NCBI GenBank assembly: GCA_963773835.1
Contig: CAVZCQ010000001.1
Span: 1,364,001 to 1,428,000, forward strand
Direction of reading: 5' to 3'
DNA from: JOPF136 sp963773835
GTDB lineage: Bacteria > Acidobacteriota > Terriglobia > Acidiferrales > UBA7541
DNA: 64,000 bases
Of this stretch, positions 1 through 8,783 are shown in pieces; the stretch's first letter is position 1, and each line of letters starts with the position of its first letter. The notes under the pieces are model-generated. The model was not told the origin of the DNA, searched no databases, and saw only the letters and a program-made list of their open reading frames with translations. Both the position numbers and the translations under genes were made by a program.

Positions 1-750
1 CCGCTGGCGTTTGGCGATGGCCGCGCGCACCTGGTCCATGGCCTGGGCCTCGAGGGAGGGAGCCAGAGGCTCGAAGACGAGGACGTTCGAGTAGCGGGCG
101 TCCCACATGTCCGCGGCCGTGGAGTAGGGGATCCAGGCGGACTCGTCGTCGGAGGTGAAATAGTTGCTGTCTTGGAATTTCCTGTCCATCACGCCGATGA
201 CCGTGAAGCGGACGCCGCTGATGCGGACGATTTCGCCGACGGCGGGCGCGCCGCCGAACAACTTTTCCCGCAATCGGCCGCCGAGGAAGGCGACGCGGCG
301 GCGCTCGAGCACGTCGTCGGGAGAAAACCAGCGGCCGTCGGCGGGGATTTCGTTGCGCATCTCACCGTATTCGGGATAGACGCCGCGGATGGCGGTGTCG
401 GCAAAACTGTTTTCATGCGAAATGGCGAGGAATCGTACCGTTTCGCGGCACACCTGGCGGACGAGCGGCGCTTCGTTCCGGATGGCTTCGACGTCAGCGG
501 CCTCGAATCGGACGCGTTTGCCGGCGCGCTCGCCGCCGGCCTGCTGGCTGGTGGTGCCGGGCCAGGCGATCACCGCGCCCTTTCCGAAAGCCTCAAAGGT
601 GTATCGCAGAACGCTGCGAAAGCCGCTGCCGTAGGCGAACAGGAGGCTCACCGAGACGATGCCCCAGACGATTCCCAGCAGCGTGAGAAAACTGCGCAGG
701 GGATTGCGGCGCAGTGCGGCCAGGGCTTCGAGCAGGATTTCGCGGAGCAT
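1..750 (-). CDS. ABC transporter permease, MacB/FtsX type (partial, runs off left edge)
   Basis: Reading leftwards from an ATG at 750, 250 codons are open to the window edge with no stop. The N-terminus (MLREILLEALAALRRNPLRS) leads into one hydrophobic segment with GIVWGIVSVSLLFAYGSG, the usual start of a MacB-type permease. A MacB_PCD-like periplasmic domain follows, with the family's VAFLG, LFG and FTVIGVM strings. The C-terminal FtsX helices lie outside the window. The start is 8 bp after the stop of the preceding permease, so the two are co-transcribed and may form a heterodimer. Family assignment is by recognition. The transported substrate cannot be told, and no ATPase gene is visible, so it is probably further left. 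Confidence 0.85.
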   Translation of the reverse strand, partial: MLREILLEALAALRRNPLRSFLTLLGIVWGIVSVSLLFAYGSGFRSVLRYTFEAFGKGAVIAWPGTTSQQAGGERAGKRVRFEAADVEAIRNEAPLVRQVCRETVRFLAISHENSFADTAIRGVYPEYGEMRNEIPADGRWFSPDDVLERRRVAFLGGRLREKLFGGAPAVGEIVRISGVRFTVIGVMDRKFQDSNYFTSDDESAWIPYSTAADMWDARYSNVLVFEPLAPSLEAQAMDQVRAAIAKRQR

Positions 751-758
751 GGCGGGGC

Positions 759-2024
759 TCAGCCTCCGGCCTCGTGGCGGAGCGCCACGATGGGGTCAAC
801 GGCGGCGGCGCGGCTCGCGGGATAGAGCGCGGAGAGGACGGCGACGAGGCCGAGCAGGGCGAGGGTGACGAGGGCGATGGTCCAGTTGGGAAGCAGACCG
901 GCAAAAAAGGGCGGCATGGGGAGCAGATCAACGAGCGCGCAGAGTCCGTAGGCGATGGCCAGGCCAGCGCCTCCGCTCACGAAAACTACGAGAACGGATT
1001 CGGCGAAGAACTGGCCCAGGACGGCGCGGCGCGTGGCGCCCACAGCCTTGCGAATCCCGATTTCGCGGGTACGCTCGCGCACAGCCACGAGCATCGTGTT
1101 CATCACGCTGATGCCGCCGAGAAGGATGGTGGTGAGGCCGACGGCGCCGAGAAAGTATTCCATGCCGTTCAGGATCAGGTCGTTGGCTTCGGCTTCTTTC
1201 ATCGTGTCCCAGATGCCGGCGGCCTCTTTGTCGGCAGGGTCGAAGTGGTGGAGGCGGCCGAGAACGCGGCGAACCTGATGGACGCAATCGGCGTGCGTGG
1301 AGCGGGAAAGCGGCTGGACGAGCAGGCGATCGATCGAGAGGGCGGCTGCGGGCGGTTTGTTGGGGAAATCGCGGAGCATGGCAGAGAACGGGATGAAGAT
1401 TTTGTTGACGTCGGCGCCGTCGTAGCTGGAGTTCTGGCGTTTATCGCGCATCACGCCGATCACGGTGTAGGGGAAATCGTTGATCCACAGAGTTTCCCGC
1501 AGGACCGGGCGTGAGCCGAACAGTTGCTTCGCCGTGTCGCTGCCGATAAAGGCGACGCGGCGGCCGGCGGCATTGTCCTCATCGTTGTAGAAGCGCCCGG
1601 CAGCGGTGTCCACGCTGCGAATCTCCGCGAAAGGCGGGAGGGAGCCGGCGACCGTGAGCGTGCCGCTGTTGTAGAGGCTGTGAATGGATTCGGTGTTGCC
1701 GAGTTCGGGCAGGACGTAGCGGCAGGCGGGAGATTCCTGGGCGACGGCCACATAGTCGTCCGCCTCCCAGCGCACACGGCGGCCGGCGCGGAGGCCTCCG
1801 GCCTGGAGGCTGGTGCGGCCGGCGAACACGATCATCACATCTTTAGCGAAACTCTGGTTCTGGCGTTCCAGACCGGTGCGCAGGCCCTCGCCCGCGGCCA
1901 CCATCAGGGTCAGAGAAACGATGCCCCAGGCGATGCCGAACATGGTGAGGAAAGTGCGCAGTTTGTGCGCCCATAGGGTGCGGAAAGTGTCGCGAAGGAG
2001 GTCTGCGAGGTTCATGCCATCCAT
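759..2024 (-). CDS. ABC transporter permease, MacB/FtsX type
   Basis: The 421-residue protein has the MacB layout: one N-terminal membrane helix (about residues 22-45, with FLTMFGIAWGIVSLTLMVAA), a long periplasmic MacB_PCD domain, and a C-terminal FtsX domain of three helices (about 290-410). The FtsX part carries the typical strings SVMNTMLVAVRERTREIGIR and KAVGA. It is probably the inner-membrane partner of the upstream MacA-like adaptor and of an ATPase not in the window, exporting a peptide, lipid or drug-like molecule through a tripartite pump. The gene lies 39 bp after the adaptor stop and 8 bp before the next permease. M4 (2015) is an alternative start. The substrate is unknown. Confidence 0.9.
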   Translation of the reverse strand: MDGMNLADLLRDTFRTLWAHKLRTFLTMFGIAWGIVSLTLMVAAGEGLRTGLERQNQSFAKDVMIVFAGRTSLQAGGLRAGRRVRWEADDYVAVAQESPACRYVLPELGNTESIHSLYNSGTLTVAGSLPPFAEIRSVDTAAGRFYNDEDNAAGRRVAFIGSDTAKQLFGSRPVLRETLWINDFPYTVIGVMRDKRQNSSYDGADVNKIFIPFSAMLRDFPNKPPAAALSIDRLLVQPLSRSTHADCVHQVRRVLGRLHHFDPADKEAAGIWDTMKEAEANDLILNGMEYFLGAVGLTTILLGGISVMNTMLVAVRERTREIGIRKAVGATRRAVLGQFFAESVLVVFVSGGAGLAIAYGLCALVDLLPMPPFFAGLLPNWTIALVTLALLGLVAVLSALYPASRAAAVDPIVALRHEAGG

Positions 2025-2063
2025 GTGAACGGCGCGGGCAGCGCCGCGGCCCTGCCGGCACTA

Positions 2064-3275
2064 CTACTGCAATATCACTTTCTGGCCTTCGGAGAGGCCG
2101 GAGACCAGCTCGGTTTTCACGCCGTTCGAGATGCCCAGCTTGACGGACTGTTTGCGGCGGCCTTTTTCCGCCTTCGAGTCGGGGACTTCCACGGAGGCAT
2201 TGCGATCTTTGTCGTAAATCATTGCGGCCTCGGGAACGAGCAGCACATTCTTCTTTTCTTCCAGAATGATTTCGGCGTTGGCAGTCATGTTGGCCTTCAG
2301 CTCGCCGGAGGGGTTGCGGATGGAAACGCGGACCTCGAAGGTGGTGACGTTGTCCTTCTCGGTTCCGAAGGGGGAGATGCGGGTGACGTGGCCGTCGAAC
2401 TTCTTGTCCTTGAAGGATTCGACGACGATGCGGGCAGCCTGGTCCAGATAGACTTTTCCGATGTCGGCCTCGTCCACTTTTCCCTGGACATAAACGTCGC
2501 TCATGTCGCCCAGTGTCATCACCAGAGTGGCCTGGGAGCCGAGGACGAGGATGGAGCTGACCGCGTCGCCCACCTGGACGTCGCGGGAGAGGACCACGCC
2601 GTCGATGGGACTGGCGATGGTGGCGTTGGCGAGGTCGGTCTGGGCATTGTCGAGCAGGGCGCGGGACTGCTCGATGCCGGCGCGGGCCTTGGAGACTTCG
2701 GCGCGCGTGACGGCGAGATTCCGCTGCGAGGTCATCTGGCGATTCAGCGCGAGCTGGTAGGTTCGCTCCGCGTCCTCCAGGACGGACTGGGCGATGAGGC
2801 CGTCTTTGTACATCTGGCGCGCACGTTCCATGGCGGTTTTCAGGAAGGGGACGTCCGGCCCTTCGGCTTCTACTTTGTTGCGCTCGAACGCGCCCTGGGC
2901 GGATTCGAGGGCGGCCTGGGCCACCTGGAGAGCGGCCTGGGCCTGGCGAACACTGGCCTGGAGCTGCTCTTTGTCCAGCTCGACGAGCACCTGGCCCTGT
3001 TTTACCGTGTCCCCGTAATCCACAAAAATCTGTTTGACGATGCCGCTGGCCTTCGATTTCACTTCCACCTTAGCGCGCGGCTCGATCTTTCCGGTGGCCA
3101 CGACGACGCGCGCGAGGTTGCCGCGCTCGACCGTAGCGAGCTTCGAAGGATCAATCTCGGGGCTGGAGCGCAGGTGGGAAGCGCCGGCGGCCACAACGCC
3201 AATCAGCACCACCAGGATGCCGCCGGCCCAGACCCAGCGGCGGCGCTTCCGTTTGCCGTTCCCGTTTCCCCCCAT
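2064..3275 (-). CDS. Efflux RND/ABC periplasmic adaptor subunit (HlyD/MacA family)
   Basis: This membrane-fusion protein links an inner-membrane permease to an outer-membrane channel. The ATG at 3275 was chosen because AGGAG lies 5-6 bases upstream; an in-frame upstream ATG at 3374 has no such site and would add a non-membrane extension. The 403-residue product opens with a basic stretch and one membrane anchor (WVWAGGILVVLIGVVAAGA). A biotinyl-lipoyl-like half follows (VVATGKIEPRAKVEVKSKAS, then DYGDTVKQGQVLVELD), then a long alpha-helical hairpin (about residues 95-200), the second lipoyl half (TIASPIDGVVLSRDVQVGD) and beta-barrel domains. It is first in a minus-strand operon with two FtsX-type permeases, which favours a MacA-type role over an RND pump. 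Confidence 0.9.
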   Translation of the reverse strand: MGGNGNGKRKRRRWVWAGGILVVLIGVVAAGASHLRSSPEIDPSKLATVERGNLARVVVATGKIEPRAKVEVKSKASGIVKQIFVDYGDTVKQGQVLVELDKEQLQASVRQAQAALQVAQAALESAQGAFERNKVEAEGPDVPFLKTAMERARQMYKDGLIAQSVLEDAERTYQLALNRQMTSQRNLAVTRAEVSKARAGIEQSRALLDNAQTDLANATIASPIDGVVLSRDVQVGDAVSSILVLGSQATLVMTLGDMSDVYVQGKVDEADIGKVYLDQAARIVVESFKDKKFDGHVTRISPFGTEKDNVTTFEVRVSIRNPSGELKANMTANAEIILEEKKNVLLVPEAAMIYDKDRNASVEVPDSKAEKGRRKQSVKLGISNGVKTELVSGLSEGQKVILQ

Positions 3276-3514
3276 GATAACTCCTGGCGCGACCGGGCAG
3301 TGTCCGGCCGCTGAACTCGATACGCAGGGTGGGCCCCGAATGTTCCAGCGCTGGCCGGCCGCTTCTTTCCGCACAAAGGCCGGCGCGATCGGCGCGCACC
3401 CCGTCGGATGGATTAGACGGAGCAGAAAGAAAAAGGTCCCGCCGGGGCGCGCGGGCCTGGCTGGAGGAATGACGCGTCGCGGTGTGCGCTATGGAAATGG
3501 CGGCCGTTGCGAGA

Positions 3515-5137
3515 TTACGGCGACGGGGGGTTGGCGTCTGGAAATTCAGTCACGACGGGCCGACCGTCCGGACGCAGCGTGAGGGTGGGCCCAAAGCGCC
3601 CGAGATATTCGCGCCGCCACCACAGCCCTGTCCGGCGGTGCGTTTCCATGCTCGTGAACCAGTATTGATAGATGACCGCGCGGACGTATTTTGGCGGACG
3701 CCCGGGAAACGGATTGCCGGCGAACAGTTTCAGCACGGGCGGGCTCCCCTCGAGCAGCCGCAGCTCCCCGTTCACCACCCACGGCGCATCGTTGATGGTG
3801 CCCAGCATGGCAAACCACAGATTCCATTCGAATCGCGGGTGATAGGGCGCGTAGACGAGCGGGGCGAGTTCCGGATCTTGCGGTTTGAAGCGGAAAGGGT
3901 AGGGAATCCAGTTTTTCTCGTCGTCGGAACCCTGGAATTCGATTTCGTAGCGCGCCCACGTCATTCGCGCGAACAGCCCGTAGCGATTGGCGATGGACAA
4001 TGGCTGAATCAGGCGCACCGGCTCCATGGGTAATTCGACGAGCGGCAGATGCAGCACAGTGGACAGCACCGGGACGAGCCACACCACCGTGCCGTAGAAC
4101 AGCCAGGAGAGGCAGACAGCCGGGAGCGCCATCGCCGTCAGCCGCTGCCATGCCGGCCGTTCCGGCTTCTCCGTGCTCCCGGCGGGAGTGGACGGGGAGA
4201 TGCCCGCGAGCTCCGCTTCTCGGCGGGTTCGCGCGTAGGGCCAGACCCAGGCGACAAACTGGTCGTCGAGCAACAGAATGCCGAGCCACAGCACGATGTA
4301 ATTCAGAAAGCAGTAGTTCGCCGTGGCGATGATGGAGAGCTCAAACGGTGTGACGATGAAAAACAGCGCCAGCCGGAACCGCCGCGGAAGAAACAATAGC
4401 AGCACCAGCCCGAGTTCAACGGCCAGCGTCAGCCCCGCCGTCGTTTTGTGGAATGTTTCGGGGAGGTGCTGCACGTACCAGCCCAACCAGGTGGGCAGCG
4501 GGCCGTTCTGGTAATACTCGTCCATGGCGGTGAGCTTGCGCCACGTTGGATCTCCCGAGGCGATCTTTACCAGCCCCGATTCGAAGTAAATGCGGAACCA
4601 TTCCCACAGCAACAGGAAGGTGCTGGCCCGCGAGGGCGGACCTGCCGCGCCGAGTCCGGGGCGGACGCCGCGCGGCGCGAAAAACACGGCGATGAATCCC
4701 GCCTCCAGCAGCATTCCGTCCGATTGGTAGGCGGCAAAATCCTGCAAACCACCGATGAAGGAGAGAAACACCACCCAGCAGACGGCCAGCGAGGCCCGCG
4801 GCCAGACGTTGAAGACCGCCAGCACGGACGCCGCCAGCCCGATCCAGCACAGCGCATTCAGCATGGCCGCCGATGACGACCACCACAGCAGCGTGGGAGC
4901 GTACCAATAGCCCGCTGCTCCGACACGATCGTGGACATATTGGAGATATTGGCCGGCGGGGAGAATTCCGCGGGGGCCGATCAGCCCTTGCATCTGAAAG
5001 AGCAGTGAGAAAAAAACTGAAAAGTAGATGGCGCCGAGAGCGCGCAGAAATAACCATCGCGGCCAGAGTTTTCCGCGTCCATCGCGCGGCCCCGGACCGA
5101 ACAGCCAGGCTGCGCCCCGTTCGATGGCTCCCAGCAT
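3515..5137 (-). CDS. Lipase maturation factor family protein
   Basis: This polytopic membrane protein resembles the LMF1 family, which in animals helps fold secreted lipases; the bacterial role is not established. Many hydrophobic segments fill the first two thirds (YFSVFFSLLFQMQGLIGPRG and LLLWEWFRIYFESGLVKIAS are family-typical). A soluble C-terminal domain follows with the marker FRFKPQDPELAPLVYAPYHP and a final WWRREYLGRFGP. The ATG at 5137 (MLGAIERGAAWLFGPG) is preferred over the ATG at 5224, because the extra 29 residues look non-coding and overlap the divergent copA promoter region. The 540-residue length suits the family. It stands alone between the efflux operon and copA. Confidence 0.85.
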   Translation of the reverse strand: MLGAIERGAAWLFGPGPRDGRGKLWPRWLFLRALGAIYFSVFFSLLFQMQGLIGPRGILPAGQYLQYVHDRVGAAGYWYAPTLLWWSSSAAMLNALCWIGLAASVLAVFNVWPRASLAVCWVVFLSFIGGLQDFAAYQSDGMLLEAGFIAVFFAPRGVRPGLGAAGPPSRASTFLLLWEWFRIYFESGLVKIASGDPTWRKLTAMDEYYQNGPLPTWLGWYVQHLPETFHKTTAGLTLAVELGLVLLLFLPRRFRLALFFIVTPFELSIIATANYCFLNYIVLWLGILLLDDQFVAWVWPYARTRREAELAGISPSTPAGSTEKPERPAWQRLTAMALPAVCLSWLFYGTVVWLVPVLSTVLHLPLVELPMEPVRLIQPLSIANRYGLFARMTWARYEIEFQGSDDEKNWIPYPFRFKPQDPELAPLVYAPYHPRFEWNLWFAMLGTINDAPWVVNGELRLLEGSPPVLKLFAGNPFPGRPPKYVRAVIYQYWFTSMETHRRTGLWWRREYLGRFGPTLTLRPDGRPVVTEFPDANPPSP

Positions 5138-5263
5138 TGCGGAATGGATTATAGTGCGTGAAGGAGCGAAGGCCATCCTGCGGCCCGCGGGTGGCGCTGC
5201 GCCACTGTGCGGCTGAGAAACCATACCCGCGAATCGGCGAATCCCTCGTAGAATCTAAAAAGA

Positions 5264-7876
5264 ATGGCCCACGATTCGCAGCATCGCTCGGACATCCCGC
5301 CGGCGCCCGGCTCCGAAGCCGGCCAGCAGGCGCGCAGCTTCCGGGATCCCGTCTGTGGCATGAAGGTGACTGCGGAGCGCAACGCCGGGTCCACGCAGCA
5401 TGACGGCGAGACCTACTATTTTTGCAGCCGCCACTGCCTGGAACAATTTCAGGCTCACCCGGAGTCGTTTCTTACGGCGGCCACGGGGCCGCTCGCGCCC
5501 GGCGGGCTGATGGGAATCGCGCCTGCCGCGCCGCCAACTGCGGCGGGCTCTCCACTTGTGGGCCTTGCCGCGGGCCCCGCGGTAACAGGACTGAAGGCCG
5601 GCCCCGAAATTTCGGGACCGGCGCTACCATCTCCGCGGGCGGGAGCCGCGGCTCGATTCACCTGCCCGATGCATCCTGAGGTGCGCGAAACCCGCGATGT
5701 ACCCTGCCCGAAGTGCGGCATGGCGCTGGAGCCGCTCGCTCCCATCGTGCCCGCTGCTAAGACCGAATATTTCTGTCCTATGCATCCGCAAATCGTGCGC
5801 GCGGAGCCTGGTGCGTGTCCGATCTGCGGCATGGCACTGGAGGCGAGGGCGGGGGAGGCGCAGCCGGAGGAAAACCCGGAGCTGGCCAGCATGACCCGGC
5901 GGTTTTGGGTGTCCGTTGCGTTGACGGTGCCCGTGCTCGTCTCCGCGATGACCAAATCGATGCCGGGAAATCCGCTGGCGAGCTGGGCGTCTGAACGATT
6001 CTGGATTTGGTTTGAATTCGTGCTCGCGACGCCGGTGGTGGTGTGGGCGGGCTGGCCGTTTTTCGTGCGCGCGTGGCACTCGCTGGTCCACCGGAGCCTG
6101 AACATGTTCACGCTGATCGGGCTGGGCGTGAGCGTGGCATATCTCTACAGCTTCGCTGCGGCCCTATTCCCCGGCATCTTTCCGCCTTCGCTGCACGATG
6201 CTTCCGGAGCTGTTCCCGTTTATTTCGAGGCGGCGGCGGCCATTACCACGCTGGTGCTGCTGGGCCAGGTGCTGGAACTGCGGGCGCGGAGCCGCACAGG
6301 AGCGGCCATCCGCGCGCTGCTGGGCCTGGCGCCAAAAACAGCGCGGCGCATCGGGGCCGACGGTTCCGAATCGGACGTACCGCTGGAGCAGGTGATTGCC
6401 GGCGACACGCTGCGCGTCCGTCCCGGCGAACGCGTGCCCGTGGATGGCGTGGTACTGGAAGGACGGAGCAGCGTGGATGAATCGATGCTCACCGGCGAGC
6501 CAATCCCGGTGGAAAAATCTGCCGGGAGCCGCGTGACCGGCGCCACCATGAACGGGACGGGCGGATTCCTGATGCGGGCCGAACGCGTGGGTCAGGAAAC
6601 ACTGCTGGCGCAAATCGTGCGCATGGTCAGCGAGGCGCAGCGGAGCCGGGCGCCTGTCCAACGTCTGGCGGACCGGGTGGCCGGATACTTCGTTCCCGCG
6701 GTCCTGGCGGTGGCTGCGGCCACATTTGTGGTCTGGGCGCTCTACGGCCCGCAGCCGCGGCTGGCGCACGCCCTGGTGAATGCCGTGGCGGTCCTGATTA
6801 TCGCTTGTCCGTGCGCCCTGGGGCTGGCGACTCCGATGTCCATCATGGTGGCGACGGGGCGCGGGGCAACGCTCGGGGTGCTGTTCAAAAACGCGGAAGC
6901 GATCGAGCAGATGCGTGAGGTAGATACGCTGGTGGTGGATAAAACGGGGACGCTGACGGAAGGCAAACCCACTCTCGTCACCGTGGAACCCGCCGAGCCA
7001 TGGGAGGCGAACCAGATGCTACGCCTGGCCGCGAGCCTGGAGCGCGGCAGCGAGCATCCGCTGGCCGCGGCCATCGTCGCAGGCGCGCAGGCCCGCGGTG
7101 TTGAGCTGGCCCCCGCGACGGGATTCGAATCGCTCACGGGAAGGGGAGTGCGAGGCCGGGTAGACAATTCGGAGGTGGCTCTCGGCAACCGCGCGTTGCT
7201 CGAGGAGTTGGGGGTGATGGCAGGACCGCTCGTGGAACGCGCCGAACGGCTGCGCGCGGAGGGCCAGACGGTGATGTTCGTCGTCGCGGATGGAAAGCCT
7301 GCGGGATTGCTCGGGGTCGCCGACCCGATCAAAGAATCAACTGGCGACGCCATCCGGGCACTGCATGGCGACGGCATCCGCATCGTGATGCTGACGGGCG
7401 ACAGCCGCACCACAGCGCAGGCCGTGGCGGCGCGGCTGGGGATCGACCAGGTGATTGCGGAGGTCCTGCCCGAGGGCAAAGCCTCAGCGGTGAAGGAGCT
7501 TCAATCCGCGGGGCGGTTTGTGGCCATGGCGGGCGACGGCGTGAACGACGCCCCGGCCCTGGCGCAGGCTCACGTGGGCATTGCCATGGGCACGGGAACC
7601 GACGTGGCCATCGAGAGCGCGGGAGTGACGTTGGTGCGCGGGGACCTGCGCGGAATCGCGCGGGCGCGGCTGCTGAGCCGCGCGACGATGCGCAACATCC
7701 GTCAGAATTTATTCTTTGCCTTCGTGTACAACTCGATCGGCGTGCCCATCGCCGCGGGAGTGCTCTATCCGTTTTTCGGTCTGCTGCTCAGTCCGATGCT
7801 GGCTGCCGCGGCCATGAGCTTCAGCTCCGTATCCGTAGTGTGGAACGCGCTGCGGCTGCGGCGTGTGCCGCTGTAG
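5264..7876 (+). CDS. copA: Copper-translocating P1B-type ATPase with YHS and two heavy-metal-binding domains
   Basis: This inner-membrane ATPase exports Cu(I). The 870-residue protein begins with a YHS domain (DPVCGM at 29-33, paired with FCSRHC at 53-58). Two HMBD zinc-ribbon-like modules follow, FTCPMHPEV (132-140) with CPKCGMALE and YFCPMHPQI (169-177) with CPICGMALE. The ATPase core has all hallmarks: the TGEP actuator loop (410-413), the CPC transport motif (515-517), the DKTGTLTEGKP phosphorylation site (559 on), the SEHPL nucleotide-binding motif (596-600) and GDGVNDAP (757-764). The final helices carry the MSFSSVSVV string of Cu(I)-type pumps. Three soluble metal-binding modules replace the usual CXXC HMA domain. 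It is divergent from the lipase maturation factor, and its TAG stop lies inside a palindrome. Confidence 0.95.
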   Translation: MAHDSQHRSDIPPAPGSEAGQQARSFRDPVCGMKVTAERNAGSTQHDGETYYFCSRHCLEQFQAHPESFLTAATGPLAPGGLMGIAPAAPPTAAGSPLVGLAAGPAVTGLKAGPEISGPALPSPRAGAAARFTCPMHPEVRETRDVPCPKCGMALEPLAPIVPAAKTEYFCPMHPQIVRAEPGACPICGMALEARAGEAQPEENPELASMTRRFWVSVALTVPVLVSAMTKSMPGNPLASWASERFWIWFEFVLATPVVVWAGWPFFVRAWHSLVHRSLNMFTLIGLGVSVAYLYSFAAALFPGIFPPSLHDASGAVPVYFEAAAAITTLVLLGQVLELRARSRTGAAIRALLGLAPKTARRIGADGSESDVPLEQVIAGDTLRVRPGERVPVDGVVLEGRSSVDESMLTGEPIPVEKSAGSRVTGATMNGTGGFLMRAERVGQETLLAQIVRMVSEAQRSRAPVQRLADRVAGYFVPAVLAVAAATFVVWALYGPQPRLAHALVNAVAVLIIACPCALGLATPMSIMVATGRGATLGVLFKNAEAIEQMREVDTLVVDKTGTLTEGKPTLVTVEPAEPWEANQMLRLAASLERGSEHPLAAAIVAGAQARGVELAPATGFESLTGRGVRGRVDNSEVALGNRALLEELGVMAGPLVERAERLRAEGQTVMFVVADGKPAGLLGVADPIKESTGDAIRALHGDGIRIVMLTGDSRTTAQAVAARLGIDQVIAEVLPEGKASAVKELQSAGRFVAMAGDGVNDAPALAQAHVGIAMGTGTDVAIESAGVTLVRGDLRGIARARLLSRATMRNIRQNLFFAFVYNSIGVPIAAGVLYPFFGLLLSPMLAAAAMSFSSVSVVWNALRLRRVPL

Positions 7877-7898
7877 GGGCACGACATGTCGTGCCCCT
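7875..7898. repeat. REP-like 24-bp perfect palindrome at the copA stop codon
   Basis: A 24-base perfect palindrome, AGGGGCACGACATGTCGTGC plus CCCT, overlaps the TAG stop of copA. The same core (GGGGCACG...CGTGCCC) recurs at 49628 and in each unit of the 74-bp array near 50 kb, so this is a dispersed repeat family rather than a copA-specific signal. In RNA it would form a strong 3'-end hairpin that could stabilise or end the transcript. There is no following U-run, so it is not a classical terminator. Confidence 0.75.
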
Positions 7899-8045
7899 CC
7901 GGCCTGCCCGCTCGACAACTCTCGGAATATAGATTTGGGTCAGGCCATCGTGAGAAAACGAGATTAGGGCCGACCTTCCAGCCGCCATTTTCACGAATAG
8001 CGACCGGCAACTCGTCCCTTGCGCCGCTGTGATACTCTTTCCCGC

Positions 8046-8279
8046 ATGACGCTGGTGGAAATCACCTACGAACTGGCCGCTCCGCTGAAAATCGAGCAGC
8101 TCCGCCGGCTGGGCGAATTCGCGAATACCTACGGCTTGCGGCGTTTCCATGTGGACGACGAGAAGCTGCACCTCCGATTCGAATACGACGCCTCGCGGCT
8201 GCGCGAAACGCAGGTGGAGCACGTGCTGAGAGCGGAAAACATTGCCGTGAAGCAGCGGGTCACTCCGTCTGGCGCGTGA
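8046..8279 (+). CDS. Small hypothetical protein with predicted HMA-like fold
   Basis: A 77-residue protein starts at the ATG at 8046 (MTLVEITYELAAPLKIEQLR), the start that places the first predicted strand at the N-terminus. The pattern reads strand (TLVEITYEL), helix (KIEQLRRLGEFANTY), strand (LRRFHVDD), strand (KLHLRFEYD), helix (TQVEHVLRAEN), strand (IAVKQRV). This is the beta-alpha-beta-beta-alpha-beta order of heavy-metal-associated (ferredoxin-like) domains, but the metal-binding CXXC is absent. It is the next gene after copA, on the same strand but 169 bp away across a palindrome, so co-transcription is uncertain. Function is not known. The fold call is inference from the hydrophobic pattern only. 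Confidence 0.6.
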   Translation: MTLVEITYELAAPLKIEQLRRLGEFANTYGLRRFHVDDEKLHLRFEYDASRLRETQVEHVLRAENIAVKQRVTPSGA

Positions 8280-8783
8280 GGCGGCCGCACCTGCTGTGAC
8301 TTACTTTCGTCTTTGATTCCCCGAGCCAAATAGGAATAGGGCAGGAGTTCGCCTGCGGTCTCGCATGTGGCGAGAAATAAAGTGGGGCTCCTGCTTGGGC
8401 ACAGGAGCCCCGTAAGGAGTGCTCGGTGGCCGACTCGGCCCTTTCGAGCCGAATCCTGGGGTCTTCCATCCTAGCTTCCCTCTCACAGGCAGGTAGGTAC
8501 GAGTCACTCGGATAAGCAGTGAGCCCCTTCCCTCTCACTGCCTCGCCTCGCAACCCGCTAAGACGAGCACCCCGCCTGCGCGTGGGCAAATTGCGGGCCA
8601 ATCCAATCGGGGCCACAGCGCGCATTTTCAACAGCTTCCATGACTGTCGAAACGAGATTCAGAGAGAAACAGTACTGCGGGGCACTGTTTCGGAACGGTC
8701 CGTCCCAAATCGGTCACGATGCCGTCCACTTTTGTCTGCGGGTGTTTGACTTCCGCCATCGCCCTGCGTAACGTTCCCCACCC
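8280..8783. other. Gene-free stretch with a cluster of strong hairpins (candidate structured RNA)
   Basis: About 500 bases lie between the small HMA-like gene and the symporter with no convincing reading frame. From 8342 to about 8548 several self-complementary segments follow each other. They are GCAGG/CCTGC (8342-8356), TCTCGC/GCGAGA (8359-8375), a 10-bp stem GGGGCTCCTG/CAGGAGCCCC (about 8384-8411), GGCCG/CGGCC (8428-8440) and GCAGTGAG/CTCACTGC (8516-8541). The string CTTCCCTCTCAC occurs twice, about 50 bases apart. No known signature for RNase P, tmRNA, SRP RNA or the common riboswitches was recognised on either strand. Strand and function are undetermined. Confidence 0.4.

Noticed and set aside
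8342..8548. RNase P RNA, tmRNA, SRP RNA, 6S RNA or a cobalamin or guanidine riboswitch
   Set aside because: None of the conserved strings I know for these RNAs is present; only general hairpin density supports structure.
8260..8631. Minus-strand frame of about 120 codons in the structured gap
   Set aside because: Sequence is not protein-like and covers the hairpins; more likely a non-coding region.
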